The notes under the pieces were generated by a model. That model worked only from the letters and a program-made list of their open reading frames with translations. It did not search any database and was not told the origin of the DNA. From Yokenella regensburgei ATCC 49455 (GTDB lineage Bacteria > Pseudomonadota > Gammaproteobacteria > Enterobacterales > Enterobacteriaceae): 64,000 nt of DNA. Position 1 is the first letter of the stretch. The number at the start of each line of letters is the position of its first letter. Made by a program: the position numbers and the translations under genes. Shown here piece by piece: positions 14,368-23,862 of this stretch. Where the stretch lies: positions 30,313-94,312 of the forward strand of contig NZ_JMPS01000081.1 of assembly GCF_000735455.1 (NCBI RefSeq), in the 5' to 3' direction.

Positions 14368-14926
14368 CCGGCCGCCCTCCGCTCTGACACAGCCCCTGGG
14401 AAGGAATATCCAGCGCTGCGTTAAAGCGTGCCGAAAGATTCTGGAAGGCGATTAACGCCGTCATTTCGCTTATCTCATCCGGGGTAAAATGGCGGGTCAG
14501 CTCCGCTTTCAGTGCATCGTCTACCTGCGGAGGCGTCGCCGTCACCGCATCGGCATAGGCCAGCGCCGCACGCTCTTTCTCGTTAAACAGTGACGACAGC
14601 GGCCATTCGGCTACTGCCAGCACTTTATCCATCGCCCCACTGCGCTCTGCCAGCCGCAGGCTGTTGGCATCAATGCAAAAGGCGCAATGACACACCTGCG
14701 AGACCCGGGTCATCAGCAGCGCACGCAGCTCCGGCGCCAGCCGCGCACGGCGACGCTCCAGCCAGCCGACAAACAGCGCCACCAGCCAGAACAGGCGAGG
14801 CATTCGCCCCCACCAGCGCGTCGGGTTCAGCACTGCGCCATAATGTTTTTTCTGCAGCGAAACGATGGGTTTCAGACTCACGGGAAGCTTATCGAGGGGC
14901 GGCACCCATGGCGCATGTTTTTTCAC
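14360..14926 (-). CDS. ynjA: Carboxymuconolactone decarboxylase-like (AhpD-fold) protein YnjA
   Basis: 188 aa. It contains C-H-C-A-F-C-I-D-A-N near residue 80, where two cysteines spaced CxxC and nearby acidic residues resemble the peroxidatic site of AhpD-fold proteins. The N-terminus P-P-L-D-K-L-P and the ending L-S-A-R-F-N-A-A-L-D-I-P-x-Q-G-L-C match E. coli YnjA. In E. coli ynjA lies upstream of ynjB; here it is placed before ynjF with an 8-base overlap, a local rearrangement. The substrate is unknown. Confidence 0.88.
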   Translation of the reverse strand: MKKHAPWVPPLDKLPVSLKPIVSLQKKHYGAVLNPTRWWGRMPRLFWLVALFVGWLERRRARLAPELRALLMTRVSQVCHCAFCIDANSLRLAERSGAMDKVLAVAEWPLSSLFNEKERAALAYADAVTATPPQVDDALKAELTRHFTPDEISEMTALIAFQNLSARFNAALDIPSQGLCQSGGRPDA

Positions 14927-15004
14927 TTCTGACTCCAGGTCACGCTGTTGCTATGAAGAAGAGAGCGATATTATGGCATCCTGCTTTTCAGAATGTTGAT
15001 TCAT

Positions 15005-15421
15005 ATGCTTAAAAAGATTGATGTTGTTGCCGCGATAATCGAGAAAGACGGCAAAATTCTGCTGGCACAGCGTCCTGCACATGCCGATCAGGCAGGCATG
15101 TGGGAATTTGCTGGTGGGAAAGTCGAAGCCGGTGAAAGCCAGCCGCAGGCGCTGGTTCGCGAGCTGCAGGAGGAGCTGGGGATCACCGCAACGCCTGGCG
15201 TGTACGTGGCCAGCCACCAGCGTGAAATTTCAGGGCGGATTATCCATCTGTACGCCTGGCATGTGCCCGGCTTCAGCGGCGAACTGACGGCGCACTACCA
15301 CAGCGCGCTGGTGTGGTGTACACCGCAGGCAGCGCTGGATTATACGCTGGCCCCGGCGGATATTCCGCTCCTGGAAGCATTTATGGCTTTACGCGCCGCC
15401 AGACCAGCGGATTCGTGCTGA
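15005..15421 (+). CDS. nudG: CTP pyrophosphohydrolase / pyrimidine (deoxy)nucleotide Nudix hydrolase
   Basis: 138 aa from ATG 15005 (MLKKIDVVAAIIE), chosen by alignment to the E. coli start; 14993 is an upstream alternative. The Nudix box is complete, from GGKVEAGES through RELQEELGI (about residues 36-58). It hydrolyses CTP, dCTP and oxidised pyrimidine nucleotides to NMP and pyrophosphate. The 3' end overlaps the convergent ynjH by 41 bases. Confidence 0.95.
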   Translation: MLKKIDVVAAIIEKDGKILLAQRPAHADQAGMWEFAGGKVEAGESQPQALVRELQEELGITATPGVYVASHQREISGRIIHLYAWHVPGFSGELTAHYHSALVWCTPQAALDYTLAPADIPLLEAFMALRAARPADSC

Positions 15422-15653
15422 TGGCTTTTTCGTCGCGCTGACACTGCAGCAGAACCCCATCGGTCTTAATGACCGCCCCTTCCGAATAATTCTGGTTTTC
15501 GTAGATACAGCACTGATTGCAGGGCTGTGCACGCTGGCCGCTGGAGCTGAAAACTTCCGGCGGTACGTTCACTTCAACATCCGGACGGTAACGGTCTGCC
15601 TGAGCGCTACCGGCAATCAGCGCCAGTAATCCGGCAATCACGATTCGTTTCAT
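15381..15653 (-). CDS. ynjH: DUF1496 secreted protein YnjH
   Basis: 90 aa with a signal peptide of 19 residues ending G-S-A-Q-A. The mature region has a Cys motif, C-N-Q-C-C near residue 46, and a Cys later (L-Q-C), characteristic of DUF1496. Function unknown. It is convergent with nudG and overlaps its last 41 bases, the same arrangement as in E. coli. Confidence 0.9.
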   Translation of the reverse strand: MKRIVIAGLLALIAGSAQADRYRPDVEVNVPPEVFSSSGQRAQPCNQCCIYENQNYSEGAVIKTDGVLLQCQRDEKAISTNPLVWRRVKP

Positions 15654-15827
15654 GTTTTATCTTCCTGATGGCTTCTGAACTAACTATATCGGCTCATTCG
15701 CGAACATCCTTAAATTTTCCTTGCCAGCCGCGCCGTCGCGGGTGGTATAGTCGGAAAAACGCTCGTTTCCAATAATTATAATCTTAGCAAATACAATTAC
15801 TAACAATCATAAGAGGTTCTTATATCT

Positions 15828-17171
15828 ATGGAACAGAAACCGTCTCTGGAATCATTTCTCTCAGGGGTACAGCAGCGCGACCCGCATCAGCCGGAATTCG
15901 CGCAGGCCGTACGGGAAGTGATGACCACGCTGTGGCCATTCCTCGAACACAATCCGCGCTATCGTCAGATGTCGCTGCTGGAGCGCCTGGTAGAGCCAGA
16001 GCGCGTCATCCAGTTCCGCGTCACCTGGGTTGACGATCGTAATCAGGTGCAGGTAAACCGCGCCTGGCGCGTGCAGTTTAGCTCGGCAATCGGTCCCTTT
16101 AAGGGCGGCATGCGCTTTCATCCCTCGGTTAACCTGTCGATTCTGAAGTTCCTTGGCTTTGAGCAGACCTTCAAAAACGCCCTGACCACCCTGCCGATGG
16201 GCGGTGGTAAAGGCGGCAGCGATTTTGACCCTAAAGGTAAAAGCGAAGGCGAAATTATGCGTTTTTGCCAGGCGCTGATGACCGAGCTGTACCGCCACCT
16301 CGGCTCAGACACCGACGTACCGGCGGGCGATATCGGCGTGGGCGCCCGCGAAGTGGGCTTTATGGCCGGGATGATGAAAAAGCTCTCCAACGATACCTCC
16401 TGCGTCTTCACCGGTAAGGGGTTGTCGTTTGGCGGCAGCCTGATCCGCCCGGAAGCCACCGGCTACGGCCTTATCTATTTCACCGATGCGATGCTGAAGC
16501 GCCACGGTCTGGGCTTTGAAGGGATGCGCGTTGCGGTATCCGGTTCTGGCAACGTGGCGCAGTACGCTATCGAAAAAGCGATGGCGCTCGGCGCCCGGGT
16601 GGTCACCGCCTCTGACTCCAGCGGTACCGTGGTAGATGAAGCGGGCTTCAACGCTGAAAAACTTGCTCGTCTTTGCGAGATCAAAGCCAGCCGCGATGGT
16701 CGCGTCGCCGACTACGCCCACGAGTTTGGCCTTCAGTATCAGGAAGGCCAGCAGCCGTGGTCAGTGCCGGTGGATATCGCCCTGCCGTGTGCCACGCAGA
16801 ACGAGCTGGACGTCGATGCGGCCCGTGCGCTGATTGCGGGCGGCGTGAAGGCGGTGGCAGAAGGCGCGAACATGCCGACCACCATCGCGGCCACCGACCT
16901 GTTCCTTGAGGCTGGCGTACTGTTTGCGCCAGGTAAAGCGGCCAACGCCGGTGGCGTCGCAACGTCCGGTCTTGAGATGGCGCAGAACGCGGCGCGCATG
17001 GGCTGGAAAGCAGAAAAAGTAGATGCGCGTTTGCACCACATCATGCTGGATATTCACCATGCCTGCGTCGAGTACGGTGGTGAAGGTAAACAAACGCACT
17101 ACGTGCAGGGTGCCAACATCGCGGGCTTCGTTAAGGTTGCCGACGCGATGCTGGCGCAGGGCGTAATTTAA
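15828..17171 (+). CDS. gdhA: NADP-specific glutamate dehydrogenase
   Basis: 447 aa, same as E. coli. It catalyses reductive amination of 2-oxoglutarate with ammonia and NADPH, the low-affinity ammonium assimilation route. Glutamate-dehydrogenase signatures are K-G-G-M-R-F-H-P-S near residue 90, the catalytic Lys in PMGGGKGGSDFDPKGKS, the Rossmann loop V-S-G-S-G-N-V-A-Q-Y and A-E-G-A-N-M-P-T. A ribosome site AAGAGG precedes the ATG after a spacer containing TTCTTATATCT. Single-gene unit. Confidence 0.98.
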   Translation: MEQKPSLESFLSGVQQRDPHQPEFAQAVREVMTTLWPFLEHNPRYRQMSLLERLVEPERVIQFRVTWVDDRNQVQVNRAWRVQFSSAIGPFKGGMRFHPSVNLSILKFLGFEQTFKNALTTLPMGGGKGGSDFDPKGKSEGEIMRFCQALMTELYRHLGSDTDVPAGDIGVGAREVGFMAGMMKKLSNDTSCVFTGKGLSFGGSLIRPEATGYGLIYFTDAMLKRHGLGFEGMRVAVSGSGNVAQYAIEKAMALGARVVTASDSSGTVVDEAGFNAEKLARLCEIKASRDGRVADYAHEFGLQYQEGQQPWSVPVDIALPCATQNELDVDAARALIAGGVKAVAEGANMPTTIAATDLFLEAGVLFAPGKAANAGGVATSGLEMAQNAARMGWKAEKVDARLHHIMLDIHHACVEYGGEGKQTHYVQGANIAGFVKVADAMLAQGVI

Positions 17172-17183
17172 GTTACGTCGATT

Positions 17184-17229
17184 GCCGGATGCACCTTACC
17201 CGGCCTACGTTTGCGCGTAGGTCGGGTAA
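17184..17229. repeat. REP-like hairpin between gdhA and topB
   Basis: TTACCCGGCCTACG (17196-17209) and CGTAGGTCGGGTAA (17216-17229) form a 14-bp stem with one mismatch and a six-base loop, preceded by GCCGGATG. This is typical REP/BIME architecture between convergent genes. There is no U tract, so it is more a repeat than a terminator. Confidence 0.75.
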
Positions 17230-17238
17230 GCGATATCG

Positions 17239-19173
17239 TCAGGACGCCTCCGGCTCTGCCGGTTTCTTTTTCTTCACCTTGCTGAAGGTTTTCTTCTTCG
17301 GCGTCTCGCCGCCGGGCGCGACCAGCCCCCGGAACTGGCTGACTCGGGTGCCGCGCGCCAGCTCAATCAGCTCGTGCAGTGTGCCGACCAGCGGGTACAT
17401 AAAGTCCTGATACCGACACTGCTTTTCGCTGATTTGCGTCAGCACCGATTCCCAGTGCGCGGTCATATCCGGACGCGATGCCAGTTCAGGCAGCGAGTGA
17501 ATCAGCGCCTTTCCCGGATCGGTTGAGTGAATATAACGCCCTTTCTTGGTCAGGAAGCCGCGCTTGAACAGCAGCTCGATAATTCCGGCGCGGGTTGCCT
17601 CCGTCCCCAGGCCGTCGGTTGCGCGCAGCACTTTTTTCAGGTCTTTGTCCTGCACAAAACGGGCGATACCGGTCATCGCCGAGAGCAGCGTCGCATCGGT
17701 AAAATGGCGCGGCGGCTGCGTCTGACGTTCAACCACCTCACCCTTTTCGCACAACAGCGTATCGTCTTTCGCGACCACCGGCAGCGGCGTGCCGTCGTTC
17801 TCTTCGTCACGCTCCTTTGCGCCTAACAACGTGCGCCAGCCCGCTTCCGCCAGGAAACGTGCTTTGGCGATAAATTTGCCGTTGGCGATATCGAGATCGA
17901 TCTGACACTTGCGATACACCGCGTCGGCGCAGAACTGCATCAGATACTGACGCGCCACCAGTTCATACACCCTGGCTTCGTTCTCGCTCAGATGCACGGA
18001 CGAACTGCGCGCCGTCGGGATAATCGCGTGGTGGGCATCAACCTTTTTATCGTCCCAGCAGCGGTTACGCGTATCGACATCCACCGCAGGCTGCGGCAGC
18101 AGACCAGGCGCGTGCACGCCAATCGCGTTCAGCACCGCATGACGACCGGCAAAATGCTCTTCAGGCAGGTAGCGGCAGTCGGAGCGCGGATAGGTAATCA
18201 GTTTGTGGGTTTCATACAGCTTCTGGCAGATATCCAGCACGTTTTGCGCACTCAGAGCGTAGCGTTTGGCGGCTTCAATCTGCAGGGCCGAAAGCGAAAA
18301 CGGCAGCGGTGCGGCCTCAGAGTCGCGCTTGTCGTTGTATGCGGTAACGATAGCCGGTTGACCACCGATACGGTTAACCACGTGCTCTGCCAGCGGGCGA
18401 TGCAGCAGGCGTCCTTCTTCATCCTGGTACGGTTCACAGGCCTCGCTCGGCTGCCAGGTGGCGGTAAAGCGCTCGTCTTTTGGCGTGACGATATGCGCTT
18501 TCACCTCGAAGAAGTCTTTAGCGACAAAGTTTGCTATCTCTTCGTCGCGGCGAACCACCAGCCCCAGCACCGGCGTCTGTACGCGCCCCACCGACAGCAC
18601 CCCCTGGTACCCGGCATTGCGCCCAAGCAGCGTCCAGGCGCGGGTCATGTTGATGCCGTACAGCCAGTCAGCGCGGGCACGGGCCAGAGCAGATACGCAA
18701 AGCGGAATAAACTCGCTGTTGGCACGCAGGCGCGAAATCGCCCGTTCTACCGCCTGCGGGTTGAGATCGTTAATCAGGCAACGCTGTACCTGCTGACGCT
18801 TTTCCGGGGACAGCTGCAGGTAATCCAGCACTTCATCCACCAGCAACTGTCCTTCGCGATCCGGGTCTCCGGCGTGAATGACTTCGCTGGCTTCATGAAG
18901 AAACCGCTTGATAACGTTGAGCTGTTTGGTCACCGAAGGACGCGGCTGGAGCTGCCACTTCTCCGGCACAATCGGCAGGTCTGCCAGATTCCAGCGGGCG
19001 TAGCGGCTGTCGTAGATATCCGGCTGCGCCTGCTCCAGCAGGTGACCGATACACCAGGTCACCACCTGCCCGTTACCACACTCTATATAGCCGTCGCCTT
19101 TGCGATGTGGCTTTGGCAGCACATCGGCAATGGCGCGGCCCAGACTCGGCTTTTCCGCAATAAACAGCCGCAT
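17239..19173 (-). CDS. topB: DNA topoisomerase III
   Basis: 644 aa (E. coli 653). It is a type IA topoisomerase. The Toprim domain carries Glu7 in AEKPSLGRA and the D-x-D-x-E acidic triad in [10 protein letters not shown]; the active-site tyrosine is in [11 protein letters not shown] near residue 328. The C-terminus is a short basic tail (K-V-K-K-K-K) without zinc fingers, as in the TopB group. It decatenates single-stranded or gapped DNA. It starts 4 bases after the selD stop, as in the E. coli ydjA-selD-topB operon. Confidence 0.97.
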   Translation of the reverse strand: MRLFIAEKPSLGRAIADVLPKPHRKGDGYIECGNGQVVTWCIGHLLEQAQPDIYDSRYARWNLADLPIVPEKWQLQPRPSVTKQLNVIKRFLHEASEVIHAGDPDREGQLLVDEVLDYLQLSPEKRQQVQRCLINDLNPQAVERAISRLRANSEFIPLCVSALARARADWLYGINMTRAWTLLGRNAGYQGVLSVGRVQTPVLGLVVRRDEEIANFVAKDFFEVKAHIVTPKDERFTATWQPSEACEPYQDEEGRLLHRPLAEHVVNRIGGQPAIVTAYNDKRDSEAAPLPFSLSALQIEAAKRYALSAQNVLDICQKLYETHKLITYPRSDCRYLPEEHFAGRHAVLNAIGVHAPGLLPQPAVDVDTRNRCWDDKKVDAHHAIIPTARSSSVHLSENEARVYELVARQYLMQFCADAVYRKCQIDLDIANGKFIAKARFLAEAGWRTLLGAKERDEENDGTPLPVVAKDDTLLCEKGEVVERQTQPPRHFTDATLLSAMTGIARFVQDKDLKKVLRATDGLGTEATRAGIIELLFKRGFLTKKGRYIHSTDPGKALIHSLPELASRPDMTAHWESVLTQISEKQCRYQDFMYPLVGTLHELIELARGTRVSQFRGLVAPGGETPKKKTFSKVKKKKPAEPEAS

Positions 19174-19177
19174 CGAA

Positions 19178-20221
19178 TTAACGAATCTCGATCATCGGTC
19201 GTCCACCACGCGCGGTGATAAGCTCACCAATAGCGGTCAGCGTAATACCAAACTCAGCCGCGGCGGCCTGCACTTCGGTCTCTGAACCTGGTGCGACGGC
19301 CAGCAGCAGCCCACCGGAGGTTTGCGGATCGCACAACAGCGCGCGCCACTCATCCGGCATTTCGCCCATCAGATGACCGTAGCTTGCGAAGTTACGCCCG
19401 GTACCGCCCGGCACGGCGCCCAGCTTGATGTACTCTTCCACGCCCGGCAGTTTTGGCACATCGGCAAAGCGCACCTGCGCCTGTACACCTGCGCCCTGAC
19501 ACATTTCGCTCAGGTGTCCGAGCAGGCCAAAACCGGTGACGTCGGTCATCGCCTTCACGCCTTCAATGTTGGCAAAAGCGGCACCCGCGAGGTTCATCTG
19601 GCACATCACTTCGGTAGCGAGACCTTTGTGCTCTGGCTTCAGCAGCGATTTTTTCTCGGCGGTGGTCAGCACACCGATGCCCAGCGGTTTGGTCAGGAAC
19701 AGCTTGCATCCCGCCTGCGCGGTGCTGTTTTTCTTCACCCGCTCGGTCGGTACGATACCGGTAACCGCGAGGCCGAAAATCGGCTCCGGGGCATCGATAG
19801 AGTGGCCGCCGGCAAGGGCTATCCCCGCCTGCTGACAGGCAAAGCGCCCGCCTTCAATCACCTCACGGGCTATCTCCGGCGCCAGTTTTTCGATTGGCCA
19901 GCCGAGAATGGCGATCGCCATAATAGGTTTGCCGCCCATGGCAAAAATATCGCTGATGGCGTTGGTCGCGGCGATGCGGCCAAAATCAAACGGATTATCG
20001 ACGATAGGCATGAAGAAATCGGTAGTGCTGATAACGGAAGTACCGTTACCCAGATCGTAGACCGCCGCGTCGTCGCGGGTCTCGTTACCGACAAGCAGGT
20101 TCGGGTCGATAAACTTCGCCTGCTCACTATGCAGGATGGTTTCCAGCACTTTGGGGGAAATTTTACAACCGCAACCGGCTCCGTGGCTGTATTGCGTTAA
20201 ACGAATGGCTTGCTCGCTCAT
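19178..20221 (-). CDS. selD: Selenide, water dikinase (selenophosphate synthase)
   Basis: 347 aa from ATG 20221. An ATG two codons upstream (20227) abuts the AGGAG with no spacer, while 20221 has a 6-base spacer, so the ribosome site decides the start. It makes selenophosphate from selenide and ATP for selenocysteine and selenouridine synthesis. The catalytic motif G-A-G-C-G-C-K has Cys at residue 17 rather than selenocysteine, and the adjacent Lys20. Downstream the ATP-binding segments [10 protein letters not shown] and GFGLLGHL are intact. It is coupled to topB by a 4-base gap. Confidence 0.98.
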   Translation of the reverse strand: MSEQAIRLTQYSHGAGCGCKISPKVLETILHSEQAKFIDPNLLVGNETRDDAAVYDLGNGTSVISTTDFFMPIVDNPFDFGRIAATNAISDIFAMGGKPIMAIAILGWPIEKLAPEIAREVIEGGRFACQQAGIALAGGHSIDAPEPIFGLAVTGIVPTERVKKNSTAQAGCKLFLTKPLGIGVLTTAEKKSLLKPEHKGLATEVMCQMNLAGAAFANIEGVKAMTDVTGFGLLGHLSEMCQGAGVQAQVRFADVPKLPGVEEYIKLGAVPGGTGRNFASYGHLMGEMPDEWRALLCDPQTSGGLLLAVAPGSETEVQAAAAEFGITLTAIGELITARGGRPMIEIR

Positions 20222-20382
20222 GGACATCTCCTGTCATTGCAATCCGGATATGTTAGCGCCCAAACGCCGTACAGGTAAGTGTTGCCGTCTGATTTCGCGC
20301 ACTGTTGCTCATTAAGCAGACAAAACCTGCGTTTTGCGAGCCAGGGCAATGTTTTTAACGTTGATTTTACTTTTACTACAAT

Positions 20383-20400
20383 ATGACAGAATTATGACAA
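20383..20400. promoter_or_regulatory. Pho-box-like site in the selD / acid phosphatase intergenic region
   Basis: On the minus strand the site reads TTGTCAT-AATT-CTGTCAT: two heptamers separated by four AT bases, almost exactly the PhoB consensus (CTGTCAT-N4-CTGTCA). It is oriented toward selD, but it lies only about 45 bases upstream of the acid phosphatase start. No perfectly spaced -10 element is obvious in either direction; TAAAAT lies 14 bases after the box on the minus strand. Confidence 0.55.
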
Positions 20401-20443
20401 CGAAACGGTTGTCAGCAGGAGTTTTCCCATTAGAAAGGAATAA

Positions 20444-21193
20444 ATGATGAAGAAACGCGTGATAGCTTTGTGTCTTGCCGGGTTGTTTACCACCAGCGCT
20501 TTTGCTCTTGCCCCTTCAGGCAACGATGCCACGACCAAGCCCGATCTGTATTACCTGACCAATGCGCAGGCGATTGACAGCCTGGCACTGCTGCCACCGC
20601 CGCCGGAAGTCGGCAGTATTGCGTTTCTGAACGATCAGGCGATGTATGAGAAAGGTCGCCTGCTGCGCGGCACCGAGCGCGGTAAGCTCGCGGCGGAAGA
20701 TGCCAACCTCAGCGGCGGCGGCGTGGCTAACGCCTTCTCCGGCGCGTTTGGCTCGCCGATCACCGAAAAAGACGCACCAGAGCTGCACAAGCTTCTGACT
20801 AACATGATTGAGGACGCGGGCGATCTGGCGACCCGCGGGGCGAAAGAGAAGTACATGCGTATTCGCCCGTTTGCCTTCTACGGCGTATCCACCTGCAATA
20901 CCACTGAGCAGGATAAGCTGTCGAAAAACGGTTCATACCCGTCGGGCCACACCTCTATCGGCTGGGCTACGGCGCTGGTACTGGCAGAGATAAACCCGCA
21001 GCGACAGAACGACATCTTAAAACGAGGCTTTGAGCTGGGGCAAAGCCGGGTGATCTGCGGCTATCACTGGCAGAGCGATGTGGATGCAGCAAGGGTTGTC
21101 GGTTCAGCGGTTGTCGCCACGCTGCACACCAACCCGGCATTCCAGCAGCAATTACAGAAAGCGAAAGACGAGTTCGCGAAACAGAAGAAATAA
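20444..21193 (+). CDS. Class A non-specific acid phosphatase (PhoC/PhoN type), secreted
   Basis: 249 aa. ATGATG start behind AAAGGA. The signal peptide of about 20 residues ends S-A-F-A. It belongs to the PAP2 superfamily with all three motifs: K-x6-R-P as K-Y-M-R-I-R-P-F near residue 137, PSGH in [11 protein letters not shown], and S-R-x5-H-x3-D as [12 protein letters not shown]. These give the His nucleophile and phosphate-binding residues of periplasmic acid phosphatases that release phosphate from many organic phosphoesters. It resembles Klebsiella/Morganella PhoC more than a lipid phosphatase. It is inserted between selD and ydjA, which are adjacent in E. coli. A Pho-box-like site upstream suggests phosphate control. 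Confidence 0.93.
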   Translation: MMKKRVIALCLAGLFTTSAFALAPSGNDATTKPDLYYLTNAQAIDSLALLPPPPEVGSIAFLNDQAMYEKGRLLRGTERGKLAAEDANLSGGGVANAFSGAFGSPITEKDAPELHKLLTNMIEDAGDLATRGAKEKYMRIRPFAFYGVSTCNTTEQDKLSKNGSYPSGHTSIGWATALVLAEINPQRQNDILKRGFELGQSRVICGYHWQSDVDAARVVGSAVVATLHTNPAFQQQLQKAKDEFAKQKK

Positions 21194-21201
21194 GCATGAT
21201 G

Positions 21202-21223
21202 GGCCGGGCAGCAGTGCCCGGCC
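21202..21223. repeat. Stem-loop between the acid phosphatase and ydjA
   Basis: GGCCGGGCA (21202-21210) and TGCCCGGCC (21215-21223) pair perfectly around a GCAG loop, between two convergent genes. The stem is strong, but there is no U tract in either direction (A-rich on the right), so a classical intrinsic terminator is not supported. Confidence 0.6.
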
Positions 21224-21239
21224 ACAAAAAATCAACGCG

Positions 21240-21791
21240 TCAGAAACGCACCACGAACGGCGCGGTATCAGCAACGCTAACGGTGGTAGAGGCCTTCAGC
21301 TGTGGTGTACCGAGGTACAGGAAGCCGACAATTTTATCTTCCGAACGGCACTTCAGCCCTTCGCGAACGAGGTCGCTTTCGGTCAACGCGCCGCTGCGCC
21401 AGATACCGTTAAAGCCCTGCGCCACTGCCGCCATCTGCATTGCCATCACCGCGCAGCCCGCCGACATCTCCTGCTCCCACTTCGGTACCTTGTGATGCTC
21501 CTGGCACTTCGCGACGACGGCAATGATGAGCGGCGCGCGGAACGGTGCATTGCGTGCTTTCTCAATCGCCTTTTCGTCCTGCCCGGCAGCGACGGCACCG
21601 CGCTCCAGCAGCTGGCTGAAACGCTCGCGCCCCTCGCCTTCAATCACGAAAAATTGCCACGGCTGCAGAGTACCGTGATCAGGGGCACGCATCCCGGCGC
21701 GTAAAATATTCTCTAATTGCTCACCCGCCGGGGCCGGTTCGGCCAGACGGGAGGCGCTGCGGCGATTAATCAATAATTCGAGTGCGTCCAT
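21240..21791 (-). CDS. ydjA: Nitroreductase-family oxidoreductase YdjA
   Basis: 183 aa, the E. coli length. It is a small FMN-dependent nitroreductase; the FMN-contacting N-terminal INRRSASRL and the G-x-x-W-R-S-G segment ([11 protein letters not shown]) are recognisable. The physiological substrate is unknown. In E. coli it precedes selD in an operon; here the acid phosphatase separates the two. Confidence 0.95.
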   Translation of the reverse strand: MDALELLINRRSASRLAEPAPAGEQLENILRAGMRAPDHGTLQPWQFFVIEGEGRERFSQLLERGAVAAGQDEKAIEKARNAPFRAPLIIAVVAKCQEHHKVPKWEQEMSAGCAVMAMQMAAVAQGFNGIWRSGALTESDLVREGLKCRSEDKIVGFLYLGTPQLKASTTVSVADTAPFVVRF

Positions 21792-21956
21792 TTAAGCTGC
21801 TCCTGTGACGTTATTTTTCATAAAATTAACATGCGCGTGGAAATTGTTACAGCACCGGAGGCGATTCCTGCTGACAATCGCTGACGGGAACTTTAGGATA
21901 ACCCAACGTTGCGCCTGCAGTTGCGCCCTCTTTATCTGTTTTGTCAGGGAGAATAC

Positions 21957-23810
21957 ATGCGAACCCTATGGCGAATTTTTGCCGGATTCTTTAAATGGAC
22001 CTGGCGCTTGCTCAATTTTGTCCGTGAGCTGGTGCTGAATTTGTTCTTTATTCTGATTGTGCTGGTGGTGGTTGGCGTGTGGCTGCAGTTCAGCAGCAGC
22101 ACCTCTGAACGCACCGCCCGCGGCGCATTAACGCTGAATATTACCGGCGTGGTGGTGGATAAGCCTTCGACCAGCGGTAAAATCGGCGCGCTGAGTCGTC
22201 AGCTGCTGGGCGCAAGCTCGGATCGTCTGCAGGAAAACTCCCTGTTCGATATCGTGCAGACCATTCGTCAGGCAAAAGATGATCGCAACATCACCGGTAT
22301 CGTGCTGGATCTGAAAGATTTCGCCGGGGCCGACCAGCCCTCCATGCAGTATATCGGCAAAGCGCTGCGCGAATTCCGCGACAGCGGCAAACCGGTGTAT
22401 GCCGTGGGCGATAACTACAGCCAGGGCCAGTACTATCTGGCGAGCTTCGCCAATAAAATTTACCTCTCCCCACAGGGCGTTGTTGATTTACATGGCTTCG
22501 CGACCAACGGCCTGTACTACAAAGCCCTGCTCGACAAGCTGAAAGTCTCAACCCACGTCTTCCGCGTCGGGACCTATAAATCTGCCGTTGAGCCGTTTAT
22601 CCGTGATGATATGTCACCGGCAGCGCGCGAAGCCGACAGCCGCTGGATTGGCGAACTGTGGCAGAACTACCTGACCACCGTTGCCGCCAACCGCCAGATA
22701 ACGCCGCAGCAGGTGTTCCCGGGTGCGAAAGAGATGCTCGAAGGCCTGCGTAAAACCGACGGTGACACCGCGAAGTACGCGCTTGATAACAAACTGGTGG
22801 ACGTACTGGCCTCCAGCGCTGAAGTGGAAAAAGCGCTGACCAAACAGTTTGGCTGGAGCAAAGCGGACAAAAACTTCCGTAACATCAGCTTCTACGATTA
22901 CGCGCTGAAAACACCGTCCGATCAGGGCGACAGCGTGGCGGTTATCTTCGCCAATGGCGCCATCATGGACGGCCAGGAAACGCCGGGGAACGTTGGGGGT
23001 GATACCACCGCCGCGCAGATCCGCGACGCGCGCCTTGACCCGAAAGTGAAAGCGATTGTCCTGCGGGTGAACAGCCCGGGCGGCAGCGTGACGGCATCTG
23101 AAGTTATCCGTTCGGAACTGGCAGCCGCGAAAGCCGCAGGCAAACCGATTGTGGTATCGATGGGGGGTATGGCGGCATCCGGCGGTTACTGGATCTCCAC
23201 CCCGGCTAACTACATCATTGCTAACCCAAGCACCCTGACCGGTTCCATCGGCATCTTTGGCGTTATCAATACCGTGGAAAATACGCTCGATTCCGTTGGC
23301 GTTCACACCGATGGCGTTGCCACTTCACCGCTGGCGGACGTGTCGCTCACCAAAGCCCTGCCGCAGGAAGTGCAGGAGATGATGCAGCTCAGTATTGAGA
23401 ATGGCTACAAGCGCTTTATCACCCTGGTGGCGAATGCACGTAACAGCACACCGGAACAGGTAGATAAAATTGCCCAGGGCCACGTCTGGACCGGTACCGA
23501 CGCGAAAACCAACGGTCTGGTCGACAGTCTCGGCGACTTCGACGATGCGGTAGCAAAAGCGGCCGAGCTGGCGAAGCTCAAACAGTGGCATATTGAGTAC
23601 TATCAGGACGAACCGTCGTTCTTCAACATGGTGCTCGATAGCCTGACCGGTTCTGTACGCGCAGCGCTGCCAGCCGCGATTCAGGCTGCCCTTCCGGCCC
23701 CGCTGGCTACGGCGGCAAATGCAGTGAAAGCGGAGAGCGACAAGCTTGCGGTCTTTAACGATCCGCAAAACCGCTATGCAATTTGCCTGACCTGCGCCAA
23801 TATACGTTAA
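21957..23810 (+). CDS. sppA: Protease IV (signal peptide peptidase A)
   Basis: 617 aa from ATG 21957 ([12 protein letters not shown]) behind AGGGAG; a longer reading starts at 21909 without support. It is an inner-membrane serine protease of the S49 family with one N-terminal helix (about residues 27-48) and a tandem duplicated ClpP-like fold. The catalytic Lys of the N-half is in [12 protein letters not shown] and the nucleophilic Ser of the C-half is in M-A-A-S-G-G-Y-W. It degrades cleaved signal peptides. A terminator follows, then ansA. Confidence 0.97.
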   Translation: MRTLWRIFAGFFKWTWRLLNFVRELVLNLFFILIVLVVVGVWLQFSSSTSERTARGALTLNITGVVVDKPSTSGKIGALSRQLLGASSDRLQENSLFDIVQTIRQAKDDRNITGIVLDLKDFAGADQPSMQYIGKALREFRDSGKPVYAVGDNYSQGQYYLASFANKIYLSPQGVVDLHGFATNGLYYKALLDKLKVSTHVFRVGTYKSAVEPFIRDDMSPAAREADSRWIGELWQNYLTTVAANRQITPQQVFPGAKEMLEGLRKTDGDTAKYALDNKLVDVLASSAEVEKALTKQFGWSKADKNFRNISFYDYALKTPSDQGDSVAVIFANGAIMDGQETPGNVGGDTTAAQIRDARLDPKVKAIVLRVNSPGGSVTASEVIRSELAAAKAAGKPIVVSMGGMAASGGYWISTPANYIIANPSTLTGSIGIFGVINTVENTLDSVGVHTDGVATSPLADVSLTKALPQEVQEMMQLSIENGYKRFITLVANARNSTPEQVDKIAQGHVWTGTDAKTNGLVDSLGDFDDAVAKAAELAKLKQWHIEYYQDEPSFFNMVLDSLTGSVRAALPAAIQAALPAPLATAANAVKAESDKLAVFNDPQNRYAICLTCANIR

Positions 23811-23815
23811 TCCTT

Positions 23816-23844
23816 ATCCCCTCCGAATGGAGGGGATTTTCTTT
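23816..23844 (+). terminator. Terminator of sppA
   Basis: ATCCCCTCC (23816-23824), GAAT loop, GGAGGGGAT, then TTTCTTT. A clean intrinsic terminator between sppA and ansA. Confidence 0.92.
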
Positions 23845-23862
23845 ATGTCATAGCCTGATACC

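Noticed and set aside
17992..19218. 408-codon ORF antisense to topB
   Set aside because: It lies wholly opposite a clear topB gene in GC-rich sequence, lacks a ribosome site and encodes no recognisable domain.
21202..21223. Intrinsic terminator after the acid phosphatase
   Set aside because: The stem is strong but no U tract follows on either strand, so it is listed only as a stem-loop.
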